Positions 23,547-32,405 of a stretch of DNA of 64,000 bases are shown piece after piece; positions within the stretch are counted from its first letter, which is position 1; the number at the start of each line of letters is the position of its first letter. This DNA is from Tenggerimyces flavus. GTDB taxonomy: Bacteria; Actinomycetota; Actinomycetes; Propionibacteriales; Actinopolymorphaceae. The stretch spans positions 7,727,420-7,791,419 of the forward strand of contig NZ_JAFBCM010000001.1 of NCBI RefSeq assembly GCF_016907715.1, written 5' to 3'. Position numbers and translations under genes: made by a program. The notes beneath the pieces were generated by a model. That model did not search any database and had not been told where the DNA came from. It saw only the letters and a list, made by a program, of their open reading frames with translations.

Positions 23547-23788
23547 CGACCGGGGGCTCCACAAGAAGCCGCAACACGGCAACAAACCCAAGGCGCAGGC
23601 AGGCCTGGCCCGGGGAACTGTTCCGGGGGCAGGGGCGGCGCGTGAAAATCTGGTGGCCGGGCCGGGGCGGGTCAAGGGCCGCTACGCGGTCGCGTAGCGA
23701 CGTCGCCCCGTCTGCGAAGCCGCCGCGGCGCCCTTGACGCGCCCCGGACCGGCCACCACAATCGACCGCCGCCACAGCCCGACCAGCT
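23547..23788. repeat. Dispersed long-hairpin repeat, copy 2
   Basis: Related to 1021-1248. Here the inverted arms are cleaner: 23651-23679 and 23730-23758 are 29 nt each with two mismatches, the stem running from TGGTGGCCGG to GTCAAGGGC. Between them GCTACGCG-GT-CGCGTAGC (23681-23698) forms a second perfect hairpin. It is non-coding and lies upstream of the DUF222/HNH gene. Confidence 0.75.
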
Positions 23789-23942
23789 AATCGCCAAGCA
23801 CAGCAGGGAAAAGCAACAACAAGAGCAGAAGCACAGCACCGCCCCAAAGGGGCGGAGGTGAAGAGGATGGGAGTAACAGGCCAGGACCTGCGGGCGCGGA
23901 GGCGGAGTGATGGTCGCGCGGTGCGCAAGGCAGCGGCCCGGT

Positions 23943-24145
23943 GGGCGAAGTGGCGGGGTGCGCGAAGTGGCGGCACGCGGGAAGCGGCGGCACGCGGGAA
24001 GCGGCGGCACGCGGGAAGCGGCGGCACGCGGGAAGCGGCGGCACGCGGGAAGCGGCGGCACGCGGGAAGCGGCGGCACGCGGGAAGCGGCGGCACGCGGG
24101 AAGCGGCGGCACGCGCGAAGTGGCGGGGTGCGGAAGCGGCGGGGT
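23943..24145. repeat. 17-bp tandem repeat (minisatellite), about 12 units
   Basis: Eight perfect copies of GCGGGAAGCGGCGGCAC run from 23977 to 24112. Two variant copies flank them on each side, the flanks sharing the change GCGCGAAGTGGCGG. Because 17 is not a multiple of 3, all frames open up and give false low-complexity proteins. There are no spacers, so it is not CRISPR. Confidence 0.9.
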
Positions 24146-24240
24146 GCGGAGTCATGGATGGTGAGTGGCGACCGTGGGTGATCGGGGTGAGGTCGTCGTG
24201 CGGTGAGTGGAACGGCTGCGGCCGCCTAAGGCCGGGCCCA

Positions 24241-24275
24241 TTGCGTGAAACGATGTGAAGCATTACCTTCACATC
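24241..24275 (+). promoter_or_regulatory. Promoter with palindromic operator directly before the MFS start
   Basis: GATGTGAAG (24252-24260) and CTTCACATC (24267-24275) form a perfect 9-bp inverted repeat with 6-nt spacing ending 1 nt before the ATG. TTGCGT (24241-24246) and TACCTT (24264-24269) are 17 nt apart and would start the mRNA at or near the ATG, giving a leaderless transcript with the operator covering the -10 box. Confidence 0.6.
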
Positions 24276-24276
24276 C

Positions 24277-25572
24277 ATGGCCGACCAGCCGCAGCCCAAG
24301 GCGCCGATTCCGTTGCACAAGAATCGGGACTTTCGCAACCTCTGGATAGGCCAAGCCTTCTCCGAGCTCGGCTCCGGAGCCTCAGCCCTCGCCTACACCC
24401 TCCTCGTCCTCGCCATCACGGGCTCCCCCATCCAAGCCGGCCTGGTCGGCTCCTTCGCCCTCGCCACCCGCACAGTCCTAGGCCTCCCCGCCGGAGCGCT
24501 CGTCGACCGGTGGAACCGCAAGACAGTCATGCTGGCCTGCGAAGCCGTCCGAGTCCTAGCCCTGGCAGCCCTAGCCGTGGCCATCCTGACCGGAAAGGCA
24601 AGCGTCCAACTCATCCTCGTCATAGCCACGATCGAGAGCGGCGCAGCAGTCCTCTTCGGCCCAGCCCATACGGCGGCCCTCAGGCACATCGTCCCCACCG
24701 AGCAGCTAGGCGTCGCAAGTGCGCGGAACGAGGCGAGGAGCTACGCCGCGCAGCTGGCCGGACCACCGCTGGGCGGTGCCCTGTTCAGCGTCGGCAGAGC
24801 CATCCCGTTCCTCGCCGACGCGATCTCCTACCTGATCTCGTTGCTCGCGATCGTGCGGATCAGGACGACCCTGCAAGAGGAGCGCACCGAAGCGCACGAG
24901 AAGATCAGAACGTCCATCTGGCAAGGAATGAGGTTCCTCTGGAACGAGCCGTTCCTCCGCGCCACCCTCTACCTCGGCGCCCTGCTGAACGGCGCGTTCA
25001 CCGGCGTGATGTTCGTGCTCGTCGTCGTCCTCGAACAACGCGGCGTCCCCGCAGCCGGTATCGGGGCGGCCCAGTCGGCGATCCTGGTCGGCGGGTTCGT
25101 CGGCTCGCTCATCGCGCCCTGGTTGCAGCCGAGAGTGAGAACGCCGGTCCTCATCGTCGCGATCTGCTGGCTGGCCACCGGGCTCGTCGCGGCGGCCGCG
25201 TTCGCGCCCGGTACGTACACCGTCGCGGGACTCCTCGCGCTCGTGATCGTCGCCGCGCCGTCGATCAACGCCGGCCTGTTCGGCTATCAGGTGGCGATCA
25301 CCCCGGACGCCATGCAAGGGCGGGTTGACAGTGCGGGCAACCTCGTCGCCCAGACACTCTCCCCTTTCGCGCCCCTCGTCGGCGGCCTCGTCGTGGCGCG
25401 GTGGGGAGGCGGCTGGGCGATGGCCGTCTTCGCCGCCATGCTCGGCATCGCCGCCGTCATCGCAACCACGAGCCGGGGCATCTGGTCGATGCGGCCACTA
25501 GAGGACCTGGCCGCCGAGCGCGACGCCGAGCGCGACCGAGAACGGGTCGCCGATGTCGACGGCACGGGATAG
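24277..25572 (+). CDS. MFS transporter, EntS/MFS_3-like
   Basis: A 431-residue protein with about 12 hydrophobic segments. The motif-A loop PAGALVDRWNRKTVMLACE follows helix 2. The opening FRNLWIGQAFSELGSGASALAYTLLVLAITGSP and LLNGAFTGVMFVLVVVLEQRG after the central loop are typical of MFS_3 exporters for siderophores or drugs. There is no ribosome-binding site and the ATG probably starts the transcript. The downstream Tricorn gene begins 9 nt after its stop and the second GluRS follows by 16 nt, so all three form one run. The leader palindrome suggests a dedicated repressor. Confidence 0.88.
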   Translation: MADQPQPKAPIPLHKNRDFRNLWIGQAFSELGSGASALAYTLLVLAITGSPIQAGLVGSFALATRTVLGLPAGALVDRWNRKTVMLACEAVRVLALAALAVAILTGKASVQLILVIATIESGAAVLFGPAHTAALRHIVPTEQLGVASARNEARSYAAQLAGPPLGGALFSVGRAIPFLADAISYLISLLAIVRIRTTLQEERTEAHEKIRTSIWQGMRFLWNEPFLRATLYLGALLNGAFTGVMFVLVVVLEQRGVPAAGIGAAQSAILVGGFVGSLIAPWLQPRVRTPVLIVAICWLATGLVAAAAFAPGTYTVAGLLALVIVAAPSINAGLFGYQVAITPDAMQGRVDSAGNLVAQTLSPFAPLVGGLVVARWGGGWAMAVFAAMLGIAAVIATTSRGIWSMRPLEDLAAERDAERDRERVADVDGTG

Positions 25573-25581
25573 GTTCTCGGG

Positions 25582-28500
25582 GTGCCTGCTTCCAGCTACC
25601 TTCGCTTCCCGCATCTGCACGCTGACCAGTTGACGTTCGTTGCCGAGGACGACGTCTGGGTCGCCCCGCTCGAAGGCGGTCGCGCCTTCCGATTGTCCGC
25701 CGACCACGTCCCGGTCACCTCGCCCCGGTTCAGCAACGACGGCAGTACGATCGCCTGGACCAGCACCCGCGACGCCGCGCCGGAGGTCTTCGTCGCGCCC
25801 ACCGAGGGCGGCCCGAGCCGGCGCCTCACGTACTGGGGTGCCGGCCGTACGAACGTCCGCGGCTGGCTGCCCGACGGACGGGTGCTCGCCGTCTCCACCG
25901 TCGGCCAGATGTACCTGAGGCACTGGTACGCCCACGCCGTCCCGCTCGACGGCGGCCCGAGCGAGCGCCTCCCGTACGGCCTCGCCTCCGACCTCGCCGT
26001 CAACGCCAACGGCAAGGTCCTCACCTCCACCCCGAGCATGGCCGAGCCCGCCTGGCGCAAGCGCTACCTCGGCGGCACCGCCTCGAGGCTGTGGATCGGC
26101 GACAGCAGCGGCGACTTCACCCGGCTGTTCGAGGACATCGGCTACTCGCTCGCGTTCCCGCTCTGGTGGGGCGACCGCATCGGGTTCGTCTCCGAGCACG
26201 AGGGCACCGGCCAGCTCTACAGCGCCCAGCAGGACGGCTCAGATCTGCGCAGGCACACCGACCAGCCGTTCTATGTCCGCCATGCGACGGCCGACGGCGA
26301 CCGCGTCGTGTTCCAGTCCGGCGGCGACCTCTGGCTGATCGACGGCCTCGACGCCGAGCCCCAGCGACTAGACGTGAAGCTCGGCGGCGCGAGCACGGGC
26401 CGCCAGCCCCGCCCCGCGGCGGCCGGCAAGGAGCTCCGCAACGCCGCGCCGGACCGGACGGGACGCGGCAGTGCCGTCGAGGTACGCGGCACGATCCACT
26501 GGCTCACCCACCGCGACGGCCCGGCCCGCGCGCTCGCGGCGACGCCCGGCGCGAGGCGGCGGCTGCCGGTGGTCCTCGGCGAGACCGGCAAGGCCGCCTG
26601 GGTGACCGACGCCGAGGGCGACGACGCGCTCGAGCTCGGCTCGATCGACGGCGGCCAATCCTCGACAACACAGCCGGACAGGTTCGCGGCCGGCGACCTC
26701 GGCCGCGTCCTCGGCCTGGCGGCGTCGCCGGACGGCAAGTGGCTGGTCGCCGCGAGCCACGACGGCAGGCTGCTCCGGATCGACGTCGAGAGCCACGACG
26801 TCCAGGAGATCGCGCGGTCCGGGTACGGCGAGGTGACCGGCATCTCGTTCTCCCCCGACTCGGCGTGGGTCGCCTGGTCCCAACCGACTGCCTGGCGGCT
26901 GAAGCAGATCCGCATCGCCCGGCTGGCCGACCTCGAGGTCGTCGACGTCACGCCGGTGCGGTTCTTCGACTTCGACCCGGTGTTCACCGGCGACGGCAAG
27001 CACCTGGCGTTCCTCTCGGTGCGGAGCCTGGACCCGGTCTACGACTCGTACGTGTTCGACCTGTCGTTCCCCGGCGGCTTCCGGCCGCACCTCGTCCCGC
27101 TGGCGGCGACCACACCGTCGCCGTTCGCCGCGAGCCGCGACGGCCGTGCGGTCGGCCCGGAGAGCAACGGCGACAAGGCCGACGGCCCGCCGGAGACCGT
27201 CGTCGACGTCGAGGGCCTGGCCGAACGCATCGTCCCGTTCCCCGTCGAGGCCGCGCGCTACTCCGAGCTGCAGGCGGTCGAGGGCGGCGTGGTCTGGCAG
27301 CGCCAGCCGTTGACCGGCGTGCTCGGCGACGACCTCGCCGGCCCGGAGGCGGAGCGGCCGCGCACGAAGTTGGAGCGGTTCGACTTCGCCAAGCGGAAGG
27401 TCGACGTGCTCGTCGAGGCCCTCGACGCCGCGTGGCCGACCGGCGACGGCAAGCGCCTCGTGGTCAAGGACAAGGACGCGCTGAAGGTCATCCCCGCCGA
27501 CCGCAAGGTCGACCCGTCCGACACCGAGAGCGCGTTCACCGTCGACCTGTCGCGGGTTCGCGCGGTGATCGACCCGGGCGCGGAGTGGACGCAGGGGTAC
27601 GCCGAGGTCGGCCGGCTCATGCGCGACAACTTCTGGCGCGCTGACCTGGCCGGGCACGACTGGGCCGCGGCTCAGGCGAAGTACCAGCCGCTGGTCGAGC
27701 GGCTCGGCTCGCACGACGACTTCGTCGACCTGCTGTGGGAGCTGCAGGGCGAGATGGACGCGTCGCACGCGTACGTCAACCCGCAGCCCAACGGCGGCGA
27801 CCCGGCGAAGAAGCTCGGCCTGCTCGGCGCGGACCTGCGCCGCGACGGCCAGGTGTGGCGGGTCGCACGGATCCTGCCCGGCGAGTCGTCGGACCCGAAG
27901 GCCCGTTCGCCGCTGTCGGGTCCCGGCGCCGCGGTGCGCACCGGCGACGCGATCGTCGCCGTGGACGGCCGACCGGTCGACGCGGTCCAGGGGCCCGGCC
28001 CGCTGCTCGTCGGCACCGCCGGCAAGCCGGTCGAGCTCGCCATCGCGCCAGCCGACGGCGGGGACGTACGCCACATCGTCGTGACGCCGCTGGCCGACGA
28101 GGAGGCGCTGCGGTACCAGGCTTACATCGCCGGACGGCGCGCGTACGTGCACGAGGAGTCCGGCGGCCGGCTCGGCTACCTGCACGTGCCCGACATGATC
28201 GGGTCCGGCTGGGCGCAGCTGCACCGCGACCTTCGGGTCGAGGTCGTCCGCGAGGGCCTCATCGTCGACGTTCGCCGCAACCGCGGTGGCCACACGTCGC
28301 AGCTCGTGGTCGAGAAGCTCGCCCGCAAGATCGTCGGCTGGACGACGGCGCGCGGCTTCGACGAGCCGAGGAGCTACCCCGAGGACGCCCCGCGCGGCGC
28401 GGTGGTGGCGGTGGCGGACCAGTTCGCGGGTTCCGACGGCGACATCGTGACGTCCGCGATCAAGGCGCTCGGGATCGGCCCGGTCGTCGGTCAGCGGACC

Positions 28501-28761
28501 TGGGGCGGCGTGATCGGCATCGACGGGAAGTACACGCTGGTCGACGGCACGTCGGTGACGCAGCCGAGGTACTCGTTCTGGCTGGAAGGGCGCGGCTGGG
28601 ACGTGGAGAACTACGGCGTCGACCCCGACGTCGAGGTGCCGATGACCCCGTCGGACTGGTCCGAGGGCCGCGACCCGCAGCTCGACACGGCGATCCGCAT
28701 CGCGCTGGAGAGCCTCGCCGAGACGCCGGCCCGCACCGCCCCGGAGCCGCCGCCTGTGTAG
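25582..28761 (+). CDS. Tricorn protease homologue
   Basis: A 1059-residue protein matching archaeal and Streptomyces Tricorn in length and domain order. Six- and seven-bladed propellers (about residues 1-290 and 310-650) begin RFPHLHADQLTFVAEDDVWVAP. A helical core domain C1 follows (near 690-760, EVGRLMRDNFWRADLAG), then a PDZ domain (near 770-850, GDAIVAVDGRPVD), and the S41-type serine protease core with VDVRRNRGGHTSQL and VVAVADQFAGSDGDIVTSAIK, where the Ser in GSDGD is the nucleophile. Tricorn degrades oligopeptides from the proteasome, and actinobacteria that have 20S proteasomes often carry it. Start is GTG 25582. Confidence 0.94.
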   Translation: MPASSYLRFPHLHADQLTFVAEDDVWVAPLEGGRAFRLSADHVPVTSPRFSNDGSTIAWTSTRDAAPEVFVAPTEGGPSRRLTYWGAGRTNVRGWLPDGRVLAVSTVGQMYLRHWYAHAVPLDGGPSERLPYGLASDLAVNANGKVLTSTPSMAEPAWRKRYLGGTASRLWIGDSSGDFTRLFEDIGYSLAFPLWWGDRIGFVSEHEGTGQLYSAQQDGSDLRRHTDQPFYVRHATADGDRVVFQSGGDLWLIDGLDAEPQRLDVKLGGASTGRQPRPAAAGKELRNAAPDRTGRGSAVEVRGTIHWLTHRDGPARALAATPGARRRLPVVLGETGKAAWVTDAEGDDALELGSIDGGQSSTTQPDRFAAGDLGRVLGLAASPDGKWLVAASHDGRLLRIDVESHDVQEIARSGYGEVTGISFSPDSAWVAWSQPTAWRLKQIRIARLADLEVVDVTPVRFFDFDPVFTGDGKHLAFLSVRSLDPVYDSYVFDLSFPGGFRPHLVPLAATTPSPFAASRDGRAVGPESNGDKADGPPETVVDVEGLAERIVPFPVEAARYSELQAVEGGVVWQRQPLTGVLGDDLAGPEAERPRTKLERFDFAKRKVDVLVEALDAAWPTGDGKRLVVKDKDALKVIPADRKVDPSDTESAFTVDLSRVRAVIDPGAEWTQGYAEVGRLMRDNFWRADLAGHDWAAAQAKYQPLVERLGSHDDFVDLLWELQGEMDASHAYVNPQPNGGDPAKKLGLLGADLRRDGQVWRVARILPGESSDPKARSPLSGPGAAVRTGDAIVAVDGRPVDAVQGPGPLLVGTAGKPVELAIAPADGGDVRHIVVTPLADEEALRYQAYIAGRRAYVHEESGGRLGYLHVPDMIGSGWAQLHRDLRVEVVREGLIVDVRRNRGGHTSQLVVEKLARKIVGWTTARGFDEPRSYPEDAPRGAVVAVADQFAGSDGDIVTSAIKALGIGPVVGQRTWGGVIGIDGKYTLVDGTSVTQPRYSFWLEGRGWDVENYGVDPDVEVPMTPSDWSEGRDPQLDTAIRIALESLAETPARTAPEPPPV

Positions 28762-28777
28762 CCCTTAGGGTTCATTC

Positions 28778-30421
28778 ATGCTCGACCGCGCTGCCATCGA
28801 CGCCCTGTTCCCGTCCGACCTGCCGGAGCCCGCGCACTGGGAGCAGCAGTACCCGCCGCGCTCGTTGCCGGAGGGTGCGCGCGTCACCAGGCTCGGGCCG
28901 TCGCCGACGGGTTTCATGCACATCGGCCAGGTGTACGTGGGCCTGATCGACTCCGACATCTCGCGCCGGAGCGGCGGCGTCTACATCGTTCGCGTCGAGG
29001 ACACCGACCAGAGCCGCGAGGTCGAGGGCGCGGTCGAGCAGTTCGCGCGGGCGTTCGCGTACGCCGGGATCGTGCCGGACGAGACGCTCGGCACCGGCGA
29101 CTACGGGCCGTACGCGCAGTCGCAGCGGGTCGCGATCTACCAGACGTACGTCCGCGAACTGCTCCGCGAGGGCAAGGCGTACCTCTGCTTCGCCACGAAG
29201 GACGAGCTCGCGAACCTCACCGAGCGGCAGCGGAACGCCGACGTGCCGACGGGGTACTACGGCAGGTGGGCGCTCTGGCGGGACGCGTCGGACGACGACG
29301 TCCGGGCGAAGCTGGCCTCGGGCGCACCGTATGTCGTCCGCTTCCGCTCCCCTGCCGCGCCGGGCGAGCGCGTCTCGTTCACCGACGCGATCCGCGGCGA
29401 GCTGTCGCACGAGGCCAACCGGAACGACGCGGTGATCCTCAAGTCGTCCGACTCGCCGCTGCGGCTGCCGACGTACCACTTCGCGCACGCGGTCGACGAC
29501 CACCTGATGCGCGTCGACCTGGTGATCCGCGGCGACGAGTGGATCTCGTCCGTTCCGCTGCACCTGCAGCTGTTCTCGGCGCTGGGCTTCGAGCCGCCGG
29601 AGTACGCGCACATCGCGCCGCTGATGAAGCAGGAGGGCAAGTCGAAGCGGAAGCTCTCCAAGCGCAAGGACCCCGAGGCGTCGCTCGACTCCTACATCCA
29701 GGCGGGCTTCTCGTCCGAAGCGTTGCGCTACTACCTCCGCGGGCTGGCGAACGCGCGGCTCGCCGAGCTCCCGCTGCGCGAGGCGCTGGACGAGCCGATC
29801 CGGCTCGCGGAGCTCGGCGTCGCCGGGCCGATGGCCGACCTGGTGAAGCTCGAGGACATCTCGGCGGACTACGTCGCGTCGCTGTCCGGCGCCGAGATCG
29901 TCGCGGCGCTGTCGGAGTGGGCGTCGACGTACGACCCCGAGCTGGTGAAGGTGCTCGAGACCGAGCGCGACCTGGCCCTGCGGGCACTGGCGGTCGAGCG
30001 GGAGGGCGTGGACAACCCGCGCAAGGACCTGCGGAAGTGGTCGGACTTCCGCCCGGCGTACGGCTTCTTCTTCTCGTCGCTGTTCCCGCTGGTGTCCGAC
30101 CCCGCGGACGAGCGCTTCGGCGGGCTCTCGCCCGAGCTGGTGCGCGCGGTACTGACGGACTTCGCCTCGACGTACGCCTGGACGGACGACTCGCAGGCCT
30201 GGTTCGAGCAGATCCGCGCCCTCGTCGGGCGGCACGGCTTCGCGCCGAGCCCGAAGGAGTACAAGAAGAACCCGGACGCCTACCCCGGCTCACTCCGCGA
30301 GGTCGCCCAGACCATCCGCGTCGCCCTCACCGGCTCCACTCGCAGCCCCGACCTCTGGGCCGTCACCGGCGCCCTCGGCGACGACGAGGTGAAGCGCCGG
30401 CTTCAGGCGGTTTCGCCGTAG
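28778..30421 (+). CDS. Glutamate-tRNA ligase, second (divergent) type
   Basis: A 547-residue class I synthetase. The HIGH-type motif is PSPTGFMHIGQVY near residue 50, the KMSKS-type loop is KSKRKLSKRKDPEASL near 290, and RVEDTDQSREVEGAVEQFARAFAYAGI and LPTYHFAHAVDDHLMRV are GluRS/GlnRS signatures. It is about 50-60 residues longer than the usual 490-residue bacterial GluRS, with a distinct anticodon-binding half (DNPRKDLRKWSDFRPAYGFFFSSLFP). A canonical gltX is likely elsewhere, so this may be a second GluRS or an amino-acid-activating paralogue. It ends by overlapping the convergent PPOX gene by 19 nt. Confidence 0.86.
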   Translation: MLDRAAIDALFPSDLPEPAHWEQQYPPRSLPEGARVTRLGPSPTGFMHIGQVYVGLIDSDISRRSGGVYIVRVEDTDQSREVEGAVEQFARAFAYAGIVPDETLGTGDYGPYAQSQRVAIYQTYVRELLREGKAYLCFATKDELANLTERQRNADVPTGYYGRWALWRDASDDDVRAKLASGAPYVVRFRSPAAPGERVSFTDAIRGELSHEANRNDAVILKSSDSPLRLPTYHFAHAVDDHLMRVDLVIRGDEWISSVPLHLQLFSALGFEPPEYAHIAPLMKQEGKSKRKLSKRKDPEASLDSYIQAGFSSEALRYYLRGLANARLAELPLREALDEPIRLAELGVAGPMADLVKLEDISADYVASLSGAEIVAALSEWASTYDPELVKVLETERDLALRALAVEREGVDNPRKDLRKWSDFRPAYGFFFSSLFPLVSDPADERFGGLSPELVRAVLTDFASTYAWTDDSQAWFEQIRALVGRHGFAPSPKEYKKNPDAYPGSLREVAQTIRVALTGSTRSPDLWAVTGALGDDEVKRRLQAVSP

Positions 30422-31032
30422 AGGCGTTCGGCGTAGGCGGGGCCGTAGTAGCGGTTGAGCTCCTCCATCGTGGCCTCCGGGCGCTCGATGGCCTGGGCGA
30501 TCGTCGCCCGGGAGGGGGCGGCGTCGGGGGCCCAGGTCTCGGGCTTCCAGAGCGCGGACCGCAGGAACGCCTTCGAGCAGTGGTAGAAGACCTCGTCGAT
30601 CTCCACGAGCAGCGCGAGGTCGGGGCGGTGCCGCTTCACGACCATCGAGTCGAAGAACGGCGCGTCGCTGATCAACCGCGCGCGGCCGTTGATGCGGAGC
30701 GTGTCGCCGCGCCCGGGGATCAGGTAAAGCAGCCCCACGTGCGGGTTGGCCAGCACGTTCCGGAACCCGTCCACCCGCTTGTTCCCCGGCCGGTCCGGCA
30801 CCACGACAGTGCGGTCATCCAGAACGTAGGTGAACCCCGGCGGATCGCCCTTCGGCGACACGTCACAAGAGCCATCGGCGCCAGCGGTCGCGATGAGGCA
30901 GAACGGCGACGCGGCGAGCCACTCGCGGTCCAACGGATCCAGCGCCGGCCGGGCCTTGTTGGCCGCCCGCGGCTGCGGCGACCCCACGATCGAACGCAGC
31001 TCCGACTCCGACGTGACCTCGACCATCTCCAT
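30403..31032 (-). CDS. Pyridoxamine-phosphate-oxidase-like FMN protein
   Basis: A 209-residue split-barrel flavoprotein of the PPOX family. Recognisable parts are [43 protein letters not shown] (FMN-phosphate region), [28 protein letters not shown] and a C-terminal [10 protein letters not shown]. This is close to the MSMEG_1061-type subfamily that may bind FMN or F420; the substrate is unknown. Three starts lie close together (31041, 31038, 31032). I prefer ATG 31032 because AGGG stands 8 nt upstream. It overlaps the GluRS 3' end and is divergent from aroA by 80 nt. Confidence 0.86.
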   Translation of the reverse strand: MEMVEVTSESELRSIVGSPQPRAANKARPALDPLDREWLAASPFCLIATAGADGSCDVSPKGDPPGFTYVLDDRTVVVPDRPGNKRVDGFRNVLANPHVGLLYLIPGRGDTLRINGRARLISDAPFFDSMVVKRHRPDLALLVEIDEVFYHCSKAFLRSALWKPETWAPDAAPSRATIAQAIERPEATMEELNRYYGPAYAERLYGETA

Positions 31033-31073
31033 GCCCATCACCCTACGTGCACGGCAGACACGGCCGAACTGAA

Positions 31074-31103
31074 TTGTTCACCGTGCTAACGGACGACTAC
31101 GCT
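31074..31103 (+). promoter_or_regulatory. Probable aroA promoter
   Basis: TTGTTC (31074-31079) and TACGCT (31098-31103) are 18 nt apart; the -10 box ends 9 nt before the aroA ATG. No Shine-Dalgarno is present, so the transcript is probably leaderless. Confidence 0.5.
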
Positions 31104-31112
31104 CAACGACCG

Positions 31113-32405
31113 ATGGCAGTTGCAGCTCAGGGTCACTGGCCCGCACCGACCGCGTCGGCGGCAGTCGACGCGGACGTTCGCATCCCCGGATCCAAGTCGA
31201 TGACGAACCGCGCGCTGATCCTCGCCGCGCTCGCCGACGGCCCATCCCAGATCGGCCGCCCTCTTCGCGCCCGCGACACGATCCTGATGGCGAACGCCCT
31301 TCGCGGCCTCGGCATCGGCGTCGTGGACATCGGCGACGACTACGGGATCACGCCCGCGCCGATGCACGGGCCGACGCGGGTCGACTGCGGCCTCGCCGGA
31401 ACGGTGATGCGCTTCGTCCCGCCCGCCGCCGCCCTCGCCGAGGGCGACGTGGACTTCGACGGCGACCCGCACATGCGCGAACGCCCGATCGGCCCGGTCC
31501 TCAGCGCACTCCGCGCCCTCGGGGCGAACATCGAGGACGAGGGCCGCAACGGACTCCCGTTCCGCGTCGTCGGCACCGGCGGACTCCCCGGCGGAACGGT
31601 CGAGATCGACGCTTCCGGCTCCAGCCAGTTCGTCTCCGCGCTGCTGCTCGCCGGTGCGCGCTACGACAACGGGCTCACGATTCGCCATGTGGGCAAGCCC
31701 GTTCCGTCCCAGCCACACATCGACATGACGATCGGCATGCTCCGTCAACGCGGCGTTGACGTCGACGACAGCGAGCCGGCCACATGGCGGGTCGCGAACG
31801 GCCCCATCAAGGCGATCGACGTCGAGATCGAGCCCGACCTGTCGAACGCGGCCCCGTTCCTCGCCGCGGCCGTCGTCGCCGGCGGACGCGTCCGCGTGCT
31901 CGGCTGGCCGGACGAGACCACCCAACCCGGCGACGCGTTGCGCGAGATCTTCAGCCTGATGGGCGCGCACGTACGCCTCGACAGCGAGGGCCTCACCGTG
32001 CGCGGCGGCGACTCGATCGAGGGCGTCGACCTCGACCTGCACGACGTCGGCGAGCTCACCCCGGTCGTCGCCGCCGTCGCCGCCTGCGCGAACGGCCCGT
32101 CGTACCTGCGCGGCATCGCCCACATCCGCGGCCACGAGACCGACCGGCTCGCCGCGATCGCGACCGAGCTGCAGAACCTCGGCTGCGACGCCCGTGAGAC
32201 CGAGGACGGGCTCGAGATCCATCCGATGCCCTTGCACAGTGGGGTTTTCCGCAGCTACGCCGACCACCGGATGGCGCAGGCCGGCGCGGTGCTCGGCTTG
32301 GTCGTCAAGGGCGTCGAGGTCGACGACATCGCCAGCACGAGCAAGACCCTCCCCGACTTCGTCGGCATGTGGGCCGCCCTGCTCGGGCACGAGGTCACGG
32401 CGTGA
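31113..32405 (+). CDS. aroA: 3-Phosphoshikimate 1-carboxyvinyltransferase (EPSP synthase)
   Basis: A 430-residue EPSP synthase, the sixth step of the shikimate pathway, in the cytosol. The N-terminal [19 protein letters not shown] holds the phosphoenolpyruvate-binding Lys and Ser. [48 protein letters not shown] and [17 protein letters not shown] are further active-site blocks. The second block has LAGT rather than the usual NAGT seen in enterobacterial enzymes, as in many actinobacterial homologues. ATG 31113 was chosen over an upstream in-frame ATG. It overlaps rsgA by 4 nt, as in M. tuberculosis (Rv3227-Rv3228). Confidence 0.96.
   Translation: MAVAAQGHWPAPTASAAVDADVRIPGSKSMTNRALILAALADGPSQIGRPLRARDTILMANALRGLGIGVVDIGDDYGITPAPMHGPTRVDCGLAGTVMRFVPPAAALAEGDVDFDGDPHMRERPIGPVLSALRALGANIEDEGRNGLPFRVVGTGGLPGGTVEIDASGSSQFVSALLLAGARYDNGLTIRHVGKPVPSQPHIDMTIGMLRQRGVDVDDSEPATWRVANGPIKAIDVEIEPDLSNAAPFLAAAVVAGGRVRVLGWPDETTQPGDALREIFSLMGAHVRLDSEGLTVRGGDSIEGVDLDLHDVGELTPVVAAVAACANGPSYLRGIAHIRGHETDRLAAIATELQNLGCDARETEDGLEIHPMPLHSGVFRSYADHRMAQAGAVLGLVVKGVEVDDIASTSKTLPDFVGMWAALLGHEVTA

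Noticed and set aside
23943-24145. Possible CRISPR array in the regular repeats
   Set aside because: Units are contiguous 17-mers without spacers and there are no cas genes.
23858-24258. Several open frames of 85-107 residues made of repeated Gly/Arg/His/Ala
   Set aside because: They exist only because a 17-bp repeat keeps all frames open; no start signals and no complex sequence.
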